37,500 bases of DNA, from positions 1 to 37,500 of the forward strand of contig MVPY01000068.1 in NCBI GenBank assembly GCA_002067065.1, written 5' to 3'. The notes beneath the pieces were generated by a model. It was given only the letters and a program-made list of their open reading frames with translations, did not search any database and was not told the DNA's origin. Every line of letters begins with the position of its first letter. The stretch's first letter is position 1. This document shows, one piece after another, positions 19,567 to 31,266 of the stretch. This stretch comes from Methanobacterium sp. PtaB.Bin024 (GTDB lineage: Archaea > Methanobacteriota > Methanobacteria > Methanobacteriales > Methanobacteriaceae). The position numbers and the translations under genes were made by a program.

Positions 19567-20127
19567 ATGGAAATGGACACTCAAATGACTGTACACGACG
19601 CAATGACCTCAAGTGTAATAACTGTAGACCCCCATACAAGCGTAGCCCAAGCTGCAGCTATAATGAGCCAGAAGGGCATCGGATGTCTTATCATCAAGAG
19701 TAATTCAGAACCAGAAGGACTGGTAACTGAAAGTGATATTATAACTAAGGTAGTTTCAAGGGATATCCAGGCCAGTCAAATAACTGTACAAGAAGTTATG
19801 ACTAAAAACCTCATAAGAATAGACCCTGGAATAGACCTTAACGAAGCAGCAAGAACCATGGCAAAAAACAAGATAAGAAGACTGCCAGTTGTGAATAATG
19901 GAGTTCTTGTTGGCATATTAACCTCCACTGATGTCATGACAGTATCCCCAGAACTCACTGAGATACTGGTGGAAAATGCCAGGATGGAAACCCCAATTGA
20001 ATATTCTTCTAATGAAAAATCCGTACCTGGAACCTGTGAAGTATGTGGAAATTACCTTGACTACTTGGAAGAAGTGGATGGCAAGTACGTGTGTGAGGAG
20101 TGTAAAGACGAATTAGAAGGTGAATAA
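19567..20127 (+). CDS. CBS-domain pair with C-terminal zinc ribbon (CBS array gene 1)
   Basis: The product has 186 residues. Two CBS motifs occupy about 8-125 (VHDAMTSSVITVDPHTSV and VQEVMTKNLIRIDPG, each ending in a GLVTESDI / GILTSTDV strand). A C-terminal zinc ribbon follows, with two C-x2-C pairs (CEVCGN and CEEC) 18 residues apart. CBS pairs form Bateman modules that bind AMP, ATP or SAM. The ribbon could contact a nucleic acid or protein partner. AGGAGGT overlapping the queE stop is a strong ribosome site. This is the first of five consecutive CBS genes. Confidence 0.92.
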   Translation: MEMDTQMTVHDAMTSSVITVDPHTSVAQAAAIMSQKGIGCLIIKSNSEPEGLVTESDIITKVVSRDIQASQITVQEVMTKNLIRIDPGIDLNEAARTMAKNKIRRLPVVNNGVLVGILTSTDVMTVSPELTEILVENARMETPIEYSSNEKSVPGTCEVCGNYLDYLEEVDGKYVCEECKDELEGE

Positions 20128-20129
20128 TC

Positions 20130-20882
20130 TTGAACCCGGTGGGACAAATAATGACCCCGGATCCTGTCACCGTATCTGTGGATACCCATGCCACCAAAGT
20201 AAGATCTGTATTCCGTGAAGAAGGATTCCGCACCATACCCGTAGTATCCCAGAACCGTTTGGAAGGCGTCATAACCCGTGGTGACATGTTGAATATTTCT
20301 TCAACCAAGTCTAACATAGATGCCAGGGGAATAATGGAACGTCCATTGGTTATAGCCACTCCAGACATGGAACTAACCTCCCTTGCACGGAAGATCATAG
20401 AAGCAGGTACAATATACGCTCCTGTGGTGGAATCACAGGATGACATGAATCTGGTGGGAATAATAACTGTTGCTGATATTCTAAGAAAATTAATCTACAA
20501 TGGAGCCACTCCCAGAGATCAAACCCTGGAAGGTGTTTTAAACTCTGATGTAGTCACCTGTAACCATGATGACCTGATCTCTCATGTCTGGAAAAGGATG
20601 GATGAGACTGGATTTTCCGGTCTTCCGGTGATTAAGAAGAATAAGATCATTGGGATCATCACCAGGATGGACATCATCAGATCAGGGCACGTTCGGATGG
20701 GTCGTGAATCCCAATCCCATGAGACCAGGGGTGCAGTTATGGTGGAAAAGATCATGAAAACCCCTCCTGTAGTGGCAACATCCAGCACCACCATTCATGA
20801 AGCAGCAGAAATACTATTAGAATATGATATTGGACGCCTACCCATTGTGAAAAATCCAATATATGTTAAAAGAGAACCCTGA
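20130..20882 (+). CDS. Four-CBS protein, C-terminus cut by an in-frame TGA (CBS array gene 2)
   Basis: The product has 250 residues from a TTG start, with GGTGA 6 bases upstream; it begins 2 bases after gene 1. CBS motifs start at about 5 (GQIMTPDPVTVS), 68 (RGIMERPLVIA), 131 (EGVLNSDVVTC) and 205 (VEKIMKTPPVVA). The fourth motif stops after IYVKREP at a TGA (20880-20882), before the last strand and helix. The same frame continues with a perfect CBS ending (see 20883-20951). The protein as annotated therefore lacks the final part of its second Bateman module, which would disturb nucleotide binding there. Candidate causes are a recent nonsense mutation, readthrough or a base error. Methanobacteriales are not known for selenocysteine, so recoding is unlikely. 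Confidence 0.85.
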   Translation: MNPVGQIMTPDPVTVSVDTHATKVRSVFREEGFRTIPVVSQNRLEGVITRGDMLNISSTKSNIDARGIMERPLVIATPDMELTSLARKIIEAGTIYAPVVESQDDMNLVGIITVADILRKLIYNGATPRDQTLEGVLNSDVVTCNHDDLISHVWKRMDETGFSGLPVIKKNKIIGIITRMDIIRSGHVRMGRESQSHETRGAVMVEKIMKTPPVVATSSTTIHEAAEILLEYDIGRLPIVKNPIYVKREP

Positions 20883-20951
20883 AGAGCTAAAGAAGCCGAT
20901 TTAATTGGTATAGTTTCAAGAGAAGATATTTTATGGTCCTATATCAACTGA
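20883..20951 (+). pseudogene. Detached C-terminus of CBS array gene 2
   Basis: After the TGA at 20880 the same frame stays open for 22 codons and encodes RAKEADLIGIVSREDILWSY followed by IN and a TGA at 20949. LIGIVSREDIL is the standard last strand of a CBS motif. It has no start codon or ribosome site of its own, so it is the severed end of the upstream gene. Confidence 0.8.
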
Positions 20952-21017
20952 TATTCTACCCATCATCTGAAAAATTATCAAAAATGGGTTCTAAACTATT
21001 TTTAAGTCATTATGATA

Positions 21018-21028
21018 ACTTTATAACT
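21018..21028 (+). promoter_or_regulatory. TATA box for CBS array gene 3
   Basis: ACTTTATAACT lies about 40 bases before the ATG, in the 111-base spacer after gene 2. A transcript from here would have a short leader ending in GAGGTG. This suggests that genes 3-5 can be transcribed separately from gene 1-2. Confidence 0.45.
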
Positions 21029-21047
21029 CAATCAAGGTTATCTCTTT

Positions 21048-22004
<957 letters not shown>

Positions 22005-22038
22005 TCACGGCTTTAATAAATTTTTAGGGGTGAGTAGC

Positions 22039-22881
<843 letters not shown>

Positions 22882-22897
22882 CTGGGGGAATCTAAAA

Positions 22898-23716
22898 ATG
22901 CATGTCAAAGATATAATGGCAAAAGATGCAGTTGTTGTAGATAAAGACCAGAACATTCACGATGCACTGAAACTAATGAAAAAACACAAGGTATCCAGAT
23001 TACCAGTTATAAACACCAACCAGAACCACCAGAAAGAATTAGTAGGGATAATAACTGAGAAAGACATAGCTTTACGCCTGGGATCATCCAAATACGGCAA
23101 TCTAGCGCCCTCACATTTCCATGTATCCACAGTGATGACATCTCAACCTTTAACTGCCAAGGGCGATCAGACACTGGGAACAGCAGCTCAGATAATGCTA
23201 GATAACAAGATAGGTGGATTGACTGTTATGGATGGTAACCAGATCATAGGCATGATCACCAAAACTGATTTCCTGGAAACCTGTCAGGGCAGACCTTTCA
23301 ATGACATAACTGTGAAAGAGAGGATGCATACTAGCATAACCACCATCGGACCACAGGATCGTCTGGTTCACGCCAGGAGGATCATAATAGATAAAGGAAT
23401 TGGCAGACTGCCTGTAACTGAAGAGGGACAACTTCAGGGAATGATAACTGCCAAGGACATAGCCCTGGCAATGATGTCCTTCCGTAAGGTTGTGCCAGAT
23501 AAATACAAACCTGCCAGGATAAGGAATCTGCTGGTGGAGGATGTAATGGTACAAAACGTCAAGACCATATCTGAAGAAAGCACAATCTCCGAAGCAGCAC
23601 TTATCATGCTGGATAATAACTTCAGTGGCCTTCCAGTGGCAGACGACCAGGGAATGACCGGTATCATCACAAAAACCGACTTCCTGAAACTGATAGTTGA
23701 ATTGGAACAAGTCTGA
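22898..23716 (+). CDS. Four-CBS protein (CBS array gene 5)
   Basis: The product has 272 residues from the ATG at 22898, after GGGGGA; an ATG at 22868 inside gene 4 has no ribosome site. The CBS motifs begin near 4 (KDIMAKDAVVVDKD), 77 (STVMTSQPLTAKG), 140 (KERMHTSITTIG) and 212 (EDVMVQNVKTISEE). Each ends in a GIIT/GMIT strand with an acidic residue where ribose is bound in CBS nucleotide sites (TEKDIA, TKTDFL, TAKDIA, TKTDFL). Closes the array; a stem-loop terminator follows 20 bases after the stop. Confidence 0.92.
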   Translation: MHVKDIMAKDAVVVDKDQNIHDALKLMKKHKVSRLPVINTNQNHQKELVGIITEKDIALRLGSSKYGNLAPSHFHVSTVMTSQPLTAKGDQTLGTAAQIMLDNKIGGLTVMDGNQIIGMITKTDFLETCQGRPFNDITVKERMHTSITTIGPQDRLVHARRIIIDKGIGRLPVTEEGQLQGMITAKDIALAMMSFRKVVPDKYKPARIRNLLVEDVMVQNVKTISEESTISEAALIMLDNNFSGLPVADDQGMTGIITKTDFLKLIVELEQV

Positions 23717-23731
23717 TAAATAAAGAAACAT

Positions 23732-23767
23732 AGTTAGGGGATAAATCCCCTTTTTTAACTTTTTTTT
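23732..23767 (+). terminator. Stem-loop and T-tract terminator after the CBS array
   Basis: GGGGATAAATCCCC (23737-23750) is a perfect hairpin followed by six T. The outer bases AGTTA and TAACT can extend the stem around the T-run, and seven more T follow. This is unusually bacterial-looking for an archaeon and marks the end of the CBS operon. Confidence 0.75.
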
Positions 23768-23814
23768 AGAATATAGAGTTTTAGAATGGACAAATCAAAC
23801 ATAACGATATTTTT

Positions 23815-24966
23815 ATGAGAGAAAAAAACATCCCACCCCTACTGGCCCAGGAAGAAGTTTCTCAACTACTGAATGTGCCCTCCCAAAGATTAGAAGAAGC
23901 CTACTGGAAGGGAACCATAAAAAATTACCAGAAACATAACCTGGAAGCCATTCAGTTTAGAAAAGGATTAGGATCAGTGGAAGCAGGGACCATGGTCATC
24001 ATGGGGGAGGAAATAGAGGTTATAAGAGGTTTCCCCAAAATAAGAAGAACTTTATTGCTGAAACCGGCATTGGAGAAACATTTCACTGGGGGGAATGTGG
24101 CTGTAGAAGAGAAGATGAATGGCTACAACGTCCGCATAGCTTGCATAGATCACAGGATATTTGCATTCACAAGGGGAGGCTATGTATGTCCCTACACCAC
24201 CCGTAAAGCAAATGAAATACTCGACCTGGATCTGTTCTTCCAGGAAAATCCTGATATGGTAATATGTGGGGAAATGGTAGGTACATTGAACCCATATGTG
24301 TCCCATTATTATCCAGAAGTGGGAAAATTGGGTTTCCGTATTTTCGATTTACGGAAAAAAATAACCAACACCCCACTGACTGTGATGGATAAAAGGGAAT
24401 TATTGGAAGAATATGGTCTGGAACCAGTGCGTCTATTGGGAATATTCTCTGTAAAGGAGGCTCCTAAGAAGATTCTTGAGATTGTCAAGGATTTAGGTTA
24501 TAAAGATCGGGAGGGAGTGGTGATGAAGGATCCCATGATGCAACTGGAACCTTTAAAGTACACTTCATCCCAGGCACAGGCATCTGAACTTGAATACGCC
24601 CTCAGTTATCCCTTTGATCTGGCTCGGGCGTTTCTTTTTAGCAGGATCATACGGGAAGGATTCCAGGCCTATGAAATGGCCGAAACAAATGACGAACTCC
24701 GTGAAAGGGCTCTTAGAATGGGAGAATCCATTATTTATCCCATGTTGGGAACCATAAAAAAGGTTAAAGAAGGTGAAATTGCAGCCGAAGACCTGGTGAT
24801 AGAGGTGGAAAACCAGGAAGAAGCCGAGGAGTTCATCCGCCATCTACGAGATTTGAAGGTGATGGCAACTTTAGTTGAAATTAAAGACGGAAAAGCAGTT
24901 ATAAGAAGAATACACCAGTCCACTAATGATAAGGTGAACAATTATCTTCAGGGTGGATTATATTAA
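23815..24966 (+). CDS. ATP-dependent RNA ligase, archaeal Rnl3 type
   Basis: The product has 383 residues. The adenylation motif I is EEKMNGYNVR with nucleophile K100, close to K97 of the characterised Methanothermobacter ligase as I recall it. GGYVCPYTT (motif Ia region), ICGEMVG (motif III), FRIFDLR (motif IIIa), REGVVMKD (motif IV) and LKYTSSQA (motif V) all follow in the expected order. The C-terminal helical domain (about 255-383) mediates dimer formation in the family. The enzyme seals or circularises RNA 5'-phosphate and 3'-hydroxyl ends. The start ATG at 23815 has no strong ribosome site. The gene is monocistronic, between the CBS terminator and the pheA promoter. Confidence 0.92.
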   Translation: MREKNIPPLLAQEEVSQLLNVPSQRLEEAYWKGTIKNYQKHNLEAIQFRKGLGSVEAGTMVIMGEEIEVIRGFPKIRRTLLLKPALEKHFTGGNVAVEEKMNGYNVRIACIDHRIFAFTRGGYVCPYTTRKANEILDLDLFFQENPDMVICGEMVGTLNPYVSHYYPEVGKLGFRIFDLRKKITNTPLTVMDKRELLEEYGLEPVRLLGIFSVKEAPKKILEIVKDLGYKDREGVVMKDPMMQLEPLKYTSSQAQASELEYALSYPFDLARAFLFSRIIREGFQAYEMAETNDELRERALRMGESIIYPMLGTIKKVKEGEIAAEDLVIEVENQEEAEEFIRHLRDLKVMATLVEIKDGKAVIRRIHQSTNDKVNNYLQGGLY

Positions 24967-25014
24967 AACTATGATTAAATATTACTTTTTATACTTGAAG
25001 GAATTAATATAACC

Positions 25015-25031
25015 CCTATTAGGTTTATAAT
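25015..25031 (+). promoter_or_regulatory. TATA box and small palindrome upstream of pheA
   Basis: TTTATAAT (25024-25031) follows directly on the palindrome CCTATTAGG (25015-25023), where BRE and TFB contacts would be. A start near 25050 gives a leader of about 25 bases. The palindrome could be a repressor site, but no regulator is indicated. Confidence 0.45.
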
Positions 25032-25076
25032 CTCATTAGTTTATTACACAGCCAACTAAATTTAAGGTAAAAAATT

Positions 25077-26535
<1,459 letters not shown>

Positions 26536-26740
26536 TAAATTTAATGGCGAGGTGAATGTTCATCACCTCATCTTTTAATATTTTAGAACATTAACCCTTG
26601 AATATTGTATTGAGTAAATAAGGATTGTAGAAGTTATCTGAAACAACAGTTAGTGATAAAGCATTGATTCACACACAAAATTTTATTTATTCTCCAACTA
26701 AAAATCGTATTAGAAAATAACAATTAGAAGGTGTTCTTTT

Positions 26741-27277
26741 ATGCGTAAAATTCTCCCACTAATCCTAGTAGTAACCATCTTCATGGTGGTCCTGGTATCA
26801 GGATGCATCACCAATGAGGAGAAAGAGAACAATAGCAACAATTATACTCAGGGAGATATATTCTTCCAATATCCCACTTCATGGGGAGTTGCTGAGGTTA
26901 ACTCAACTGATGGAGTGGCTGCAGTGGGAGATCCAGAAACTGTGATCAATGGAAAGCCAACCACCTCAGTGGTCATCCAGAAATACAACAACACCAACAA
27001 CTACAACCTTCAAACAGCTTATAGCCAGAATTATGCATCATACTTTAACAACACAGGCAGAGTCAAGGTTTCTGAGGGAAACTTTACCCTGAACAATGCC
27101 AAGGTCTATGAGATGGTATACACCTCCTCAGACTCAGGAATTAAGAAAAAATACCGGGCAGTATGGCTTCAGAAAGGCCAAAATATCTATGTGATACTGG
27201 CAAGTGCCAAGGTAGAAGACTACGATGCCCAGCAATCCAACTTTGACATGATAATAAACAGTTTCCAGGCATCATAG
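26741..27277 (+). CDS. PsbP-related secreted lipoprotein
   Basis: The product has 178 residues. A signal peptide (RKILPLILVVTIFMVVLVS) ends in the lipobox VSGC, with C22 as the probable lipid anchor. A short Asn-rich linker follows. The domain from about 38 (GDIFFQYPTSWGVAEV) to 178 (QSNFDMIINSFQ) fits the PsbP-like fold common in Methanobacteriales cell-surface lipoproteins. Its role is unknown. Several N-x-T/S sequons suggest glycosylation. GAAGGTG lies 7 bases before the ATG. It is probably monocistronic, with 205 bases before and 556 after. Confidence 0.8.
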   Translation: MRKILPLILVVTIFMVVLVSGCITNEEKENNSNNYTQGDIFFQYPTSWGVAEVNSTDGVAAVGDPETVINGKPTTSVVIQKYNNTNNYNLQTAYSQNYASYFNNTGRVKVSEGNFTLNNAKVYEMVYTSSDSGIKKKYRAVWLQKGQNIYVILASAKVEDYDAQQSNFDMIINSFQAS

Positions 27278-27833
27278 GATCATAATCAACCCTGCTATAA
27301 TAATCCATATTTTTTTTAAATTTCTCCTATTTCTCTTATTTCGCTGATTGAACTAGTTCATGGGCTTTGATTAGTTTTTGTATTACTAAATATCAATGGT
27401 ATTTCTATACTGGAGTAATTTTCATATTCCCATAAATTTCTATACTCCACTCATTATATGCAAAAATTTTATAAGTTAAATTGATACAATACTAACTGTT
27501 ATAATGCTATCTTCACAGGGCAGACTGGCGGATGTATAAGTCAATAAAATCTGCTTTTATTTTATTCAATCCTGTGGTAAATTCCTGTGGTGTAATTAAT
27601 CCATCTTACTATGCAAAATACGAAATTTTGACCCGGATTCTATCCTTTAATCCAGTTTAAGACTTAAAAATGTGTTTTAAGGTTAAAGGCATTAACACCC
27701 GTTAGGGGAAGTTATCGGTGGGGATTGAACGCCTATATAATAAGATAGGGCTTGTGAAGATTTATAATAATAATTCATTGTGTCTTAAATGACATTTAGG
27801 ATTATCCACTAATAGATCAGGAGGAATGGAGAA
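27278..27833. other. 556-base spacer without a recognised gene
   Basis: No open frame of useful length was seen on either strand. It holds a perfect palindrome TGAACTAGTTCA (27349-27360), an 11-base direct repeat ATTTCTATACT (27401 and 27436), a 9-base repeat TCCTGTGGT (27570 and 27583), and a GC-richer stretch at about 27690-27765. It does not form a tRNA by eye. It could hold a leader or a small RNA. Confidence 0.4.
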
Positions 27834-28334
<501 letters not shown>

Positions 28335-28420
28335 AATTTGAGGATTCTTTTTAAACAGTTTAGATGGTATAAAATAAGGTTAAAAACGAAATCCTATGGA
28401 TTTAAAGGGGAATCAAAGTT

Positions 28421-29566
28421 ATGGCAATCGTGCTGTGCGTTACTGGTAGTGTGGCTGCTGTTGAAACAGTGAAACTAGCCAGGGAACTTAAAAGGAAAGG
28501 TTTCCAGGTTAAATGTTTCATGAGTGATGGTGCTTGTGACATCATCAATCCCTATGCCCTGGAATTTGCCACAGGCGAGGCAGTGGTAACCAAACTCACC
28601 GGAAAAATTGAACATGTTAAATACGCTGATGAAGATCTGATTCTGGTGGCCCCAGCCACAGCCAACGTCATAAGTAAATTCGCCTATAAAATCGCAGATA
28701 ACCCTATTAACACTCTTCTACTCACAGCTAGTGGCTATAACACACCCATTGTTTTCGTACCTTCCATGCACCAGTCCATGTACATGGCAGTGGATGAGAA
28801 CATCCAGAAACTAAAAAGGGAGGGTGTAATATTCATGGAGCCTAAAGAGGACGAAAACAAGGCTAAATTCCCATCCATTGATGATATTGTCCTCCAGGCT
28901 CAGAAATCCACCTCAAAAGGTGAACTGGAAGGCAAAAATGTCCTGGTTAGTGCCGGTGGTACCTATGAGGGCATCGACCCCATCCGAGGTATAACCAATC
29001 GCAGTTCAGGTAAGATGGGATTGGAACTGGCTAAAGAAGCTTTCCGCAGAGGTGCAGATGTAACCATGGTCACCGGAAGGATAGATGTAGATGTTCCGAA
29101 AGTTTTCAACCATATCCGAGTTGAATCCACCCAGGAAATGCATGATGAGCTGCAAAAAATCCTGATTGACTTTGATGTGTTCCTATCTGCAGCAGCAGTC
29201 AGTGATTTTACTCTAAAAAAACAGGGATCCAAGATTTCATCCCAGAATGATCTGACCATAAATCTTACCCCAGCAACTAAGATCATTAATCAGATTAAGG
29301 AATACAGCCCTGAAATCTTTTTGGTCGGTTTTAAAGCTGATTATAATATTTCAGAGGATGAATTAATCAAATCGGCTAAGAAAAGGATGAAAGAATCCGG
29401 TGCAGACCTTATGGTGGCTAATGATGTCTCAGAGGAAGGTGCAGGATTCGGGTCTGACCAGAACAAGGTAATCCTGATTGATGATGAGATACGAAGAGTT
29501 CCCCTAAGCACCAAGGAAGAAATATCTGCATTGATTATGGATAGGGTTATAGAGAAATTGATTTAA
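28421..29566 (+). CDS. coaBC: Bifunctional phosphopantothenoylcysteine decarboxylase / synthetase
   Basis: The product has 381 residues. The N-terminal CoaC flavoprotein domain (about 1-170) has VTGSVAAVETVKLAREL, APATANVISKFAYKIADN and VPSMHQSMY, which holds the FMN site. The C-terminal CoaB domain (about 175-381) has VSAGGTYEGIDPIRGITN, RSSGKMGLEL, AAAVSDF and VGFKADY. The fusion converts phosphopantothenate and cysteine to 4'-phosphopantetheine on the way to coenzyme A. Length fits the archaeal enzyme. AGGGGAATC precedes the ATG. The convergent DUF362 gene ends 157 bases further on. Confidence 0.95.
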   Translation: MAIVLCVTGSVAAVETVKLARELKRKGFQVKCFMSDGACDIINPYALEFATGEAVVTKLTGKIEHVKYADEDLILVAPATANVISKFAYKIADNPINTLLLTASGYNTPIVFVPSMHQSMYMAVDENIQKLKREGVIFMEPKEDENKAKFPSIDDIVLQAQKSTSKGELEGKNVLVSAGGTYEGIDPIRGITNRSSGKMGLELAKEAFRRGADVTMVTGRIDVDVPKVFNHIRVESTQEMHDELQKILIDFDVFLSAAAVSDFTLKKQGSKISSQNDLTINLTPATKIINQIKEYSPEIFLVGFKADYNISEDELIKSAKKRMKESGADLMVANDVSEEGAGFGSDQNKVILIDDEIRRVPLSTKEEISALIMDRVIEKLI

Positions 29567-29701
29567 ATTTTCATCTATTTTCAAATCACAACTTATTTTT
29601 TTAAACTCACAGATTTAGATGGACATTTGGTATCATCAAGTGATTTTTAATTCAATTAAATTGGAATCTAACATTTCAGGAATCAACATTTCACTTTATT
29701 A

Positions 29702-29727
29702 ATTTTAGTTCAATATTTTAGTTCAAT
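29702..29727. repeat. 13-base tandem duplication at the 3' end of the DUF362 gene
   Basis: ATTTTAGTTCAAT occurs twice without a gap. The right copy contains the DUF362 stop codon (TGA on the minus strand at 29723-29725). A near-copy pair GGAATCTAAYATTTC at 29663 and 29729 lies around it. It looks like local slippage. Confidence 0.6.
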
Positions 29728-30823
29728 CGGAATCTAATATTTCCTCTAAAACATTTTTGATAGTATCAGGAACATATTTATAATGAATATCATTGGCTAT
29801 TTCGCCCAAACCGATGTTAATAGAGTGTTTGATGTATGGATGATCTTTTACAGGGATGTTATCCACCTTACTCATATTAGAATTAGAGAAAAGTATCAGT
29901 CGCTCATATAAACGGGGTAGAGCGGGTAAAAATTTTCTTAAATGTTGTATTAAGGCAATTGCAAAGGATTCTGCAGCCACCTGATCAACACTGGCAAAAA
30001 CTAATCCTGGTTTTAAGTCAGTGACGTTTGCTCTGCCAATTTTTAGTTTTCCCAGTTCCAGAGATTGGCTGTCAGGTCCGAAGGTAGTTTGGGCCTTTGT
30101 TGCCACAAACAAAGTCAAACGCAGTTTATCTCTCACAGCATCACTTATCTCCACAATCTTCTCAAAAAAGGCACATGTATGATCATCAATTGATTTAAGG
30201 GAACTACCATGGGCATCAGCTTTAATAAATAAATTATAAGGACCATTAGCATGGAACTCCAACCGACTGTCCTCCCTTAGGCATCCAACCATGTTCTTAA
30301 AACCAAGGGTAACTCCAGCCTGACTATGGGTGCTCAGCCGGGGTAAACTGATAATGTGATCAGCCTTCTGGATCCAACGGGTTATATAGAACCCATCCTT
30401 CCAAGAAGATGTTTCACGTGAAACATGGTGAAAAAAACCCTCATCCCATCCTTCCCCCTCAAAATTAATGAAGTCATCATCTACTGTACCCATACCTGCT
30501 TGGATATAATTATCTTTACTATTCCCACGGAGCACCCCTTCTGGGTGGTGAAGAACACTTCTTATGCCTGACTGATCCCCCACAACCACTTTTGCACCCT
30601 TATCCTGCAATATTTTAGAAATAACATGGATTGCGAGTGGATGTGTGGTGGAAGGGTAGGGGTGAGGTGAATTAAGGGCTGGTTTCAGTAAAACCAGGTC
30701 TCCAGAGGAAAGCCATGCTAAATTCTCGGTGGACTTCAAAAACACGTCTTTAATGTTTAATGCCACTGAATTATTCCCTGGGTTTGGTTCAGTCCCATTA
30801 ACATATAAAGTTCCAGCTTTCAT
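29723..30823 (-). CDS. DUF362 family protein
   Basis: The product has 366 residues from the ATG at 30823; an in-frame TTG at 30835 is possible. Segments typical of DUF362 are GDLVLLKPALNS near the start, KGAKVVVGDQSG (about 95), ADHIISLPRLSTHSQAG and TLGFKNMVGCL (about 180-205), and FASVDQVAAESFAIALI (about 285). The family often carries a ferredoxin domain at its end; none is present here. Its biochemical role is not established. The gene contains the 18-base parS-like palindrome at 30409-30426, encoding HVSRETS. It is flanked by a convergent coaBC and a divergent small gene, so it is transcribed alone. Confidence 0.82.
   Translation of the reverse strand: MKAGTLYVNGTEPNPGNNSVALNIKDVFLKSTENLAWLSSGDLVLLKPALNSPHPYPSTTHPLAIHVISKILQDKGAKVVVGDQSGIRSVLHHPEGVLRGNSKDNYIQAGMGTVDDDFINFEGEGWDEGFFHHVSRETSSWKDGFYITRWIQKADHIISLPRLSTHSQAGVTLGFKNMVGCLREDSRLEFHANGPYNLFIKADAHGSSLKSIDDHTCAFFEKIVEISDAVRDKLRLTLFVATKAQTTFGPDSQSLELGKLKIGRANVTDLKPGLVFASVDQVAAESFAIALIQHLRKFLPALPRLYERLILFSNSNMSKVDNIPVKDHPYIKHSINIGLGEIANDIHYKYVPDTIKNVLEEILDSD
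30409..30426. other. parS-like centromere palindrome inside the DUF362 gene
   Basis: ATGTTTCACGTGAAACAT is a perfect 18-base palindrome. Its inner 16 bases, TGTTTCACGTGAAACA, equal the consensus of bacterial chromosomal parS sites bound by ParB/Spo0J. It is the only copy seen in this window. Binding by an archaeal ParB-like protein is inference. Confidence 0.7.
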
Positions 30824-31012
30824 AAAAACCAGCAAATATCTTTTTGTAATCTACACAAAACTTTAAGCTTGTTATTATATTAAATCTTTGAAAATTCTCA
30901 ATCCCATCTTTTTAATAATAATGTAATTTATTAAAATCAAGTGAGATTACTTCTCAAAACCCCTTGCACTAACACCATCATTCGCACTTCTCATACCTTT
31001 CTTTGATTTATA

Positions 31013-31258
31013 ATGAACAGTAACAAGATCGATTGGAAGATACCTCCAGAAGTTACTCCGGAGATGAAGTGGCGACACCTGGCTGAAACCATCCAAGAAG
31101 CATATAACGAGTTTAAAATGGGGTTAGATGAAGACTCCTGCCAGGTTACTCTTTTCTATTACAAATTTAAAAAGTATGAGATTAAACCAGGCCAGCCAGA
31201 TATGACTCCCCGGAGAAGAAGAAAAGAAAAAAGAGAAATACAGGTTAGGCTGTTTTGA
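31013..31258 (+). CDS. Small basic protein of unknown function
   Basis: The product has 81 residues. The first half (IDWKIPPEVTPEMKWRHLAE) is followed by TIQEAYNEFKMGLDED and a short hydrophobic strand (CQVTLFYYKF). The C-terminus is strongly basic (RRRRKEKREIQVRLF), which suggests nucleic-acid contact. No ribosome site is seen before the ATG. The frame stays open with normal methanogen codon use, and it ends 8 bases before the convergent flpA stop. I do not recognise the family. Confidence 0.55.
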   Translation: MNSNKIDWKIPPEVTPEMKWRHLAETIQEAYNEFKMGLDEDSCQVTLFYYKFKKYEIKPGQPDMTPRRRRKEKREIQVRLF

Positions 31259-31266
31259 AGTATTGT

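Noticed and set aside
20880..20882. TGA read as selenocysteine in CBS array gene 2
   Set aside because: CBS proteins have no selenocysteine at this place, Methanobacteriales are not known to use it, and no hairpin is apparent. A nonsense mutation or error is simpler.
27700..27740. T-arm-like sequence GTTCAATCCCC on the minus strand
   Set aside because: No acceptor stem, D-arm or anticodon arm can be built around it, so it is not a tRNA.
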